A stretch of 64,000 nucleotides of DNA from an uncultured Alphaproteobacteria bacterium. Its GTDB lineage: Bacteria; Pseudomonadota; Alphaproteobacteria; MPNO01; UBA2964. The notes beneath the pieces were generated by a model. That model ran no database searches. It had not been told where the DNA came from and was given only the letters and a program-made list of their open reading frames with translations. The stretch lies in NCBI GenBank assembly GCA_951812775.1, contig OX638326.1:4011180-4075179 (forward strand). Reading direction: 5' to 3'. Below are positions 63,409-64,000 of the stretch, one piece after another; the first letter of the stretch is position 1, and the number at the start of each line of letters is the position of its first letter. The position numbers and the translations under genes were made by a program.

Positions 63409-64000
63409 GTGAATCGCGCATATTTATTCGGTGGCGTTGGAGCTGCAATTCTTATAGTTGCGTTGGCCCTGACGCAATTTTTGGAAAATGAGACGACACC
63501 TCAGCCGACGAAGAAAGCTTCGAATTCGGCGACCGTGCCCGCAGTTTCAAAAGAGCAAACGAAACCTGTTAATCGGACTGGTTCGACGACGGTCAAAGCC
63601 AAGTCGAAACCGGCACCTCCGTCAAAAACAGGGACTCCTGTCAAACCGAGCTTTGATGTCGTGCGCGTAAATCCTCAGGGCGATGCGGTCATCGCAGGGC
63701 GCGCATCGCCCAATTCCGAAGTCACTGTGAAAACAGGTGAAAAAATTGTTGGAACGGTTAAATCAGATGCTCGCGGTGAATGGAGCTTGATTCCGAAAAA
63801 GCCTTTGCAGTCGGGTAACCGGGAACTCACATTGTCATCGAAACCAGGCAAAGGAGCGGAGGCTACTTCAGACAAAAAAGTTGTCCTTGTTGTTTCTGCG
63901 CGACGGAAAAATAACGCTGCACAAAAATCAACTAAGCCGAATGGCGCCCTTGCTGTTCTGGTCCCGGAAAAGGGAAAAGGGCCCAGTGTCGTTATTCAAA
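63409..64000 (+). CDS. LysM/Ig-like peptidoglycan-binding protein, N-terminal part (runs off the window)
   Basis: GTG start with GGGAGA nine bases upstream. Seen: membrane anchor or signal (YLFGGVGAAILIVALALTQFL), a Lys/Pro/Thr-rich linker, an Ig-like segment VRVNPQGDAVIAGRASPNSEVTVKTGE ... GEWSLIPKKPLQSGN, and KPNGALAVLVPEKGKGPSVV at the edge. This is the layout of alphaproteobacterial LysM-domain proteins, whose LysM repeat lies near the C-terminus; that part is outside the window, so the LysM call is from family knowledge only. Confidence 0.75.
   Translation, partial: MNRAYLFGGVGAAILIVALALTQFLENETTPQPTKKASNSATVPAVSKEQTKPVNRTGSTTVKAKSKPAPPSKTGTPVKPSFDVVRVNPQGDAVIAGRASPNSEVTVKTGEKIVGTVKSDARGEWSLIPKKPLQSGNRELTLSSKPGKGAEATSDKKVVLVVSARRKNNAAQKSTKPNGALAVLVPEKGKGPSVVIQ

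Noticed and set aside
1..64000. Alternative genetic code with TAA/TAG as sense codons
   Set aside because: TAA and TAG also end many intact genes at natural C-termini, and most affected genes have additional frameshifts that recoding would not repair.
1..64000. CRISPR arrays, rRNA or tRNA genes
   Set aside because: No regularly spaced repeats and no cloverleaf or rRNA-like stretches were recognised by eye; tRNAs were not searched computationally.

Overview
The window looks like a chromosomal segment of a free-living, probably marine alphaproteobacterium, perhaps Rhodospirillales-like. The support is a CckA-type hybrid kinase next to recA and alaS, a perfect GAAC-N7-GAAC SOS box upstream of recA, hopanoid side-chain genes (hpnI, J, K, L), TctC-type solute receptors and a LysM-protein-like gene at the right edge. 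No rRNA, tRNA or CRISPR array was recognised by eye.

Layout. 0-15 kb: catabolic genes (flavoprotein, amidohydrolase, maleate-isomerase-like enzyme, NMT1-like receptor, MDR dehydrogenase, PhyH dioxygenase, three VOC proteins, an FMN glutamate-synthase-like enzyme, two acyl-CoA-dehydrogenase-fold enzymes around a PAS protein), then an ABC-F ATPase. 15-22 kb: an oxaloacetate-decarboxylase-like gene and the hpn cluster between two CDP-alcohol phosphatidyltransferases; hpnI, hpnJ and hpnL are wrecked. 22-30 kb: aldehyde dehydrogenase, UbiD operon, msrA, TauE/SafE, a TctC receptor, a Rieske oxygenase and an ornithine-cyclodeaminase-like protein. 30.3-35.4 kb: an accessory island with a small membrane protein, an ImmA/IrrE peptidase and a 'beta protein' gene. 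The beta gene is split by a complete IS1595/ISXO2-type transposon that carries a BglII-like restriction-modification system. 35.4-44.7 kb: acyl-CoA chemistry, a broken hybrid kinase with a broken HPt gene, an aldolase and ygfZ. 44.9-49.7 kb: a tightly overlapping glycosyltransferase-asnB operon. 50-57 kb: an ordinary stretch, then three adjacent decayed genes, among them cckA. 57-64 kb: recA, alaS, a LOG-like gene, a lipoprotein, a dihaem cytochrome c and the start of a LysM-type protein.

Two signals stand out. First, the transposon (32376-35123) has 28-bp imperfect terminal inverted repeats and an 8-bp target duplication (TAAAAAAA). Its transposase, methyltransferase and endonuclease genes overlap in one operon, driven by a promoter whose -35 box lies inside the terminal repeat. 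Removing the element in silico restores the reading frame of the beta-protein gene across the junction. Second, disabling lesions (in-frame TAA/TAG codons, homopolymer frameshifts and short tandem duplications of 16-18 bp) are concentrated in about ten genes, while roughly 45 neighbouring genes are clean. In-frame duplications of 12 and 48 bp also occur. This looks like gene-specific decay with an unusual tandem-duplication component rather than uniform sequencing error, but raw reads would be needed to be sure.
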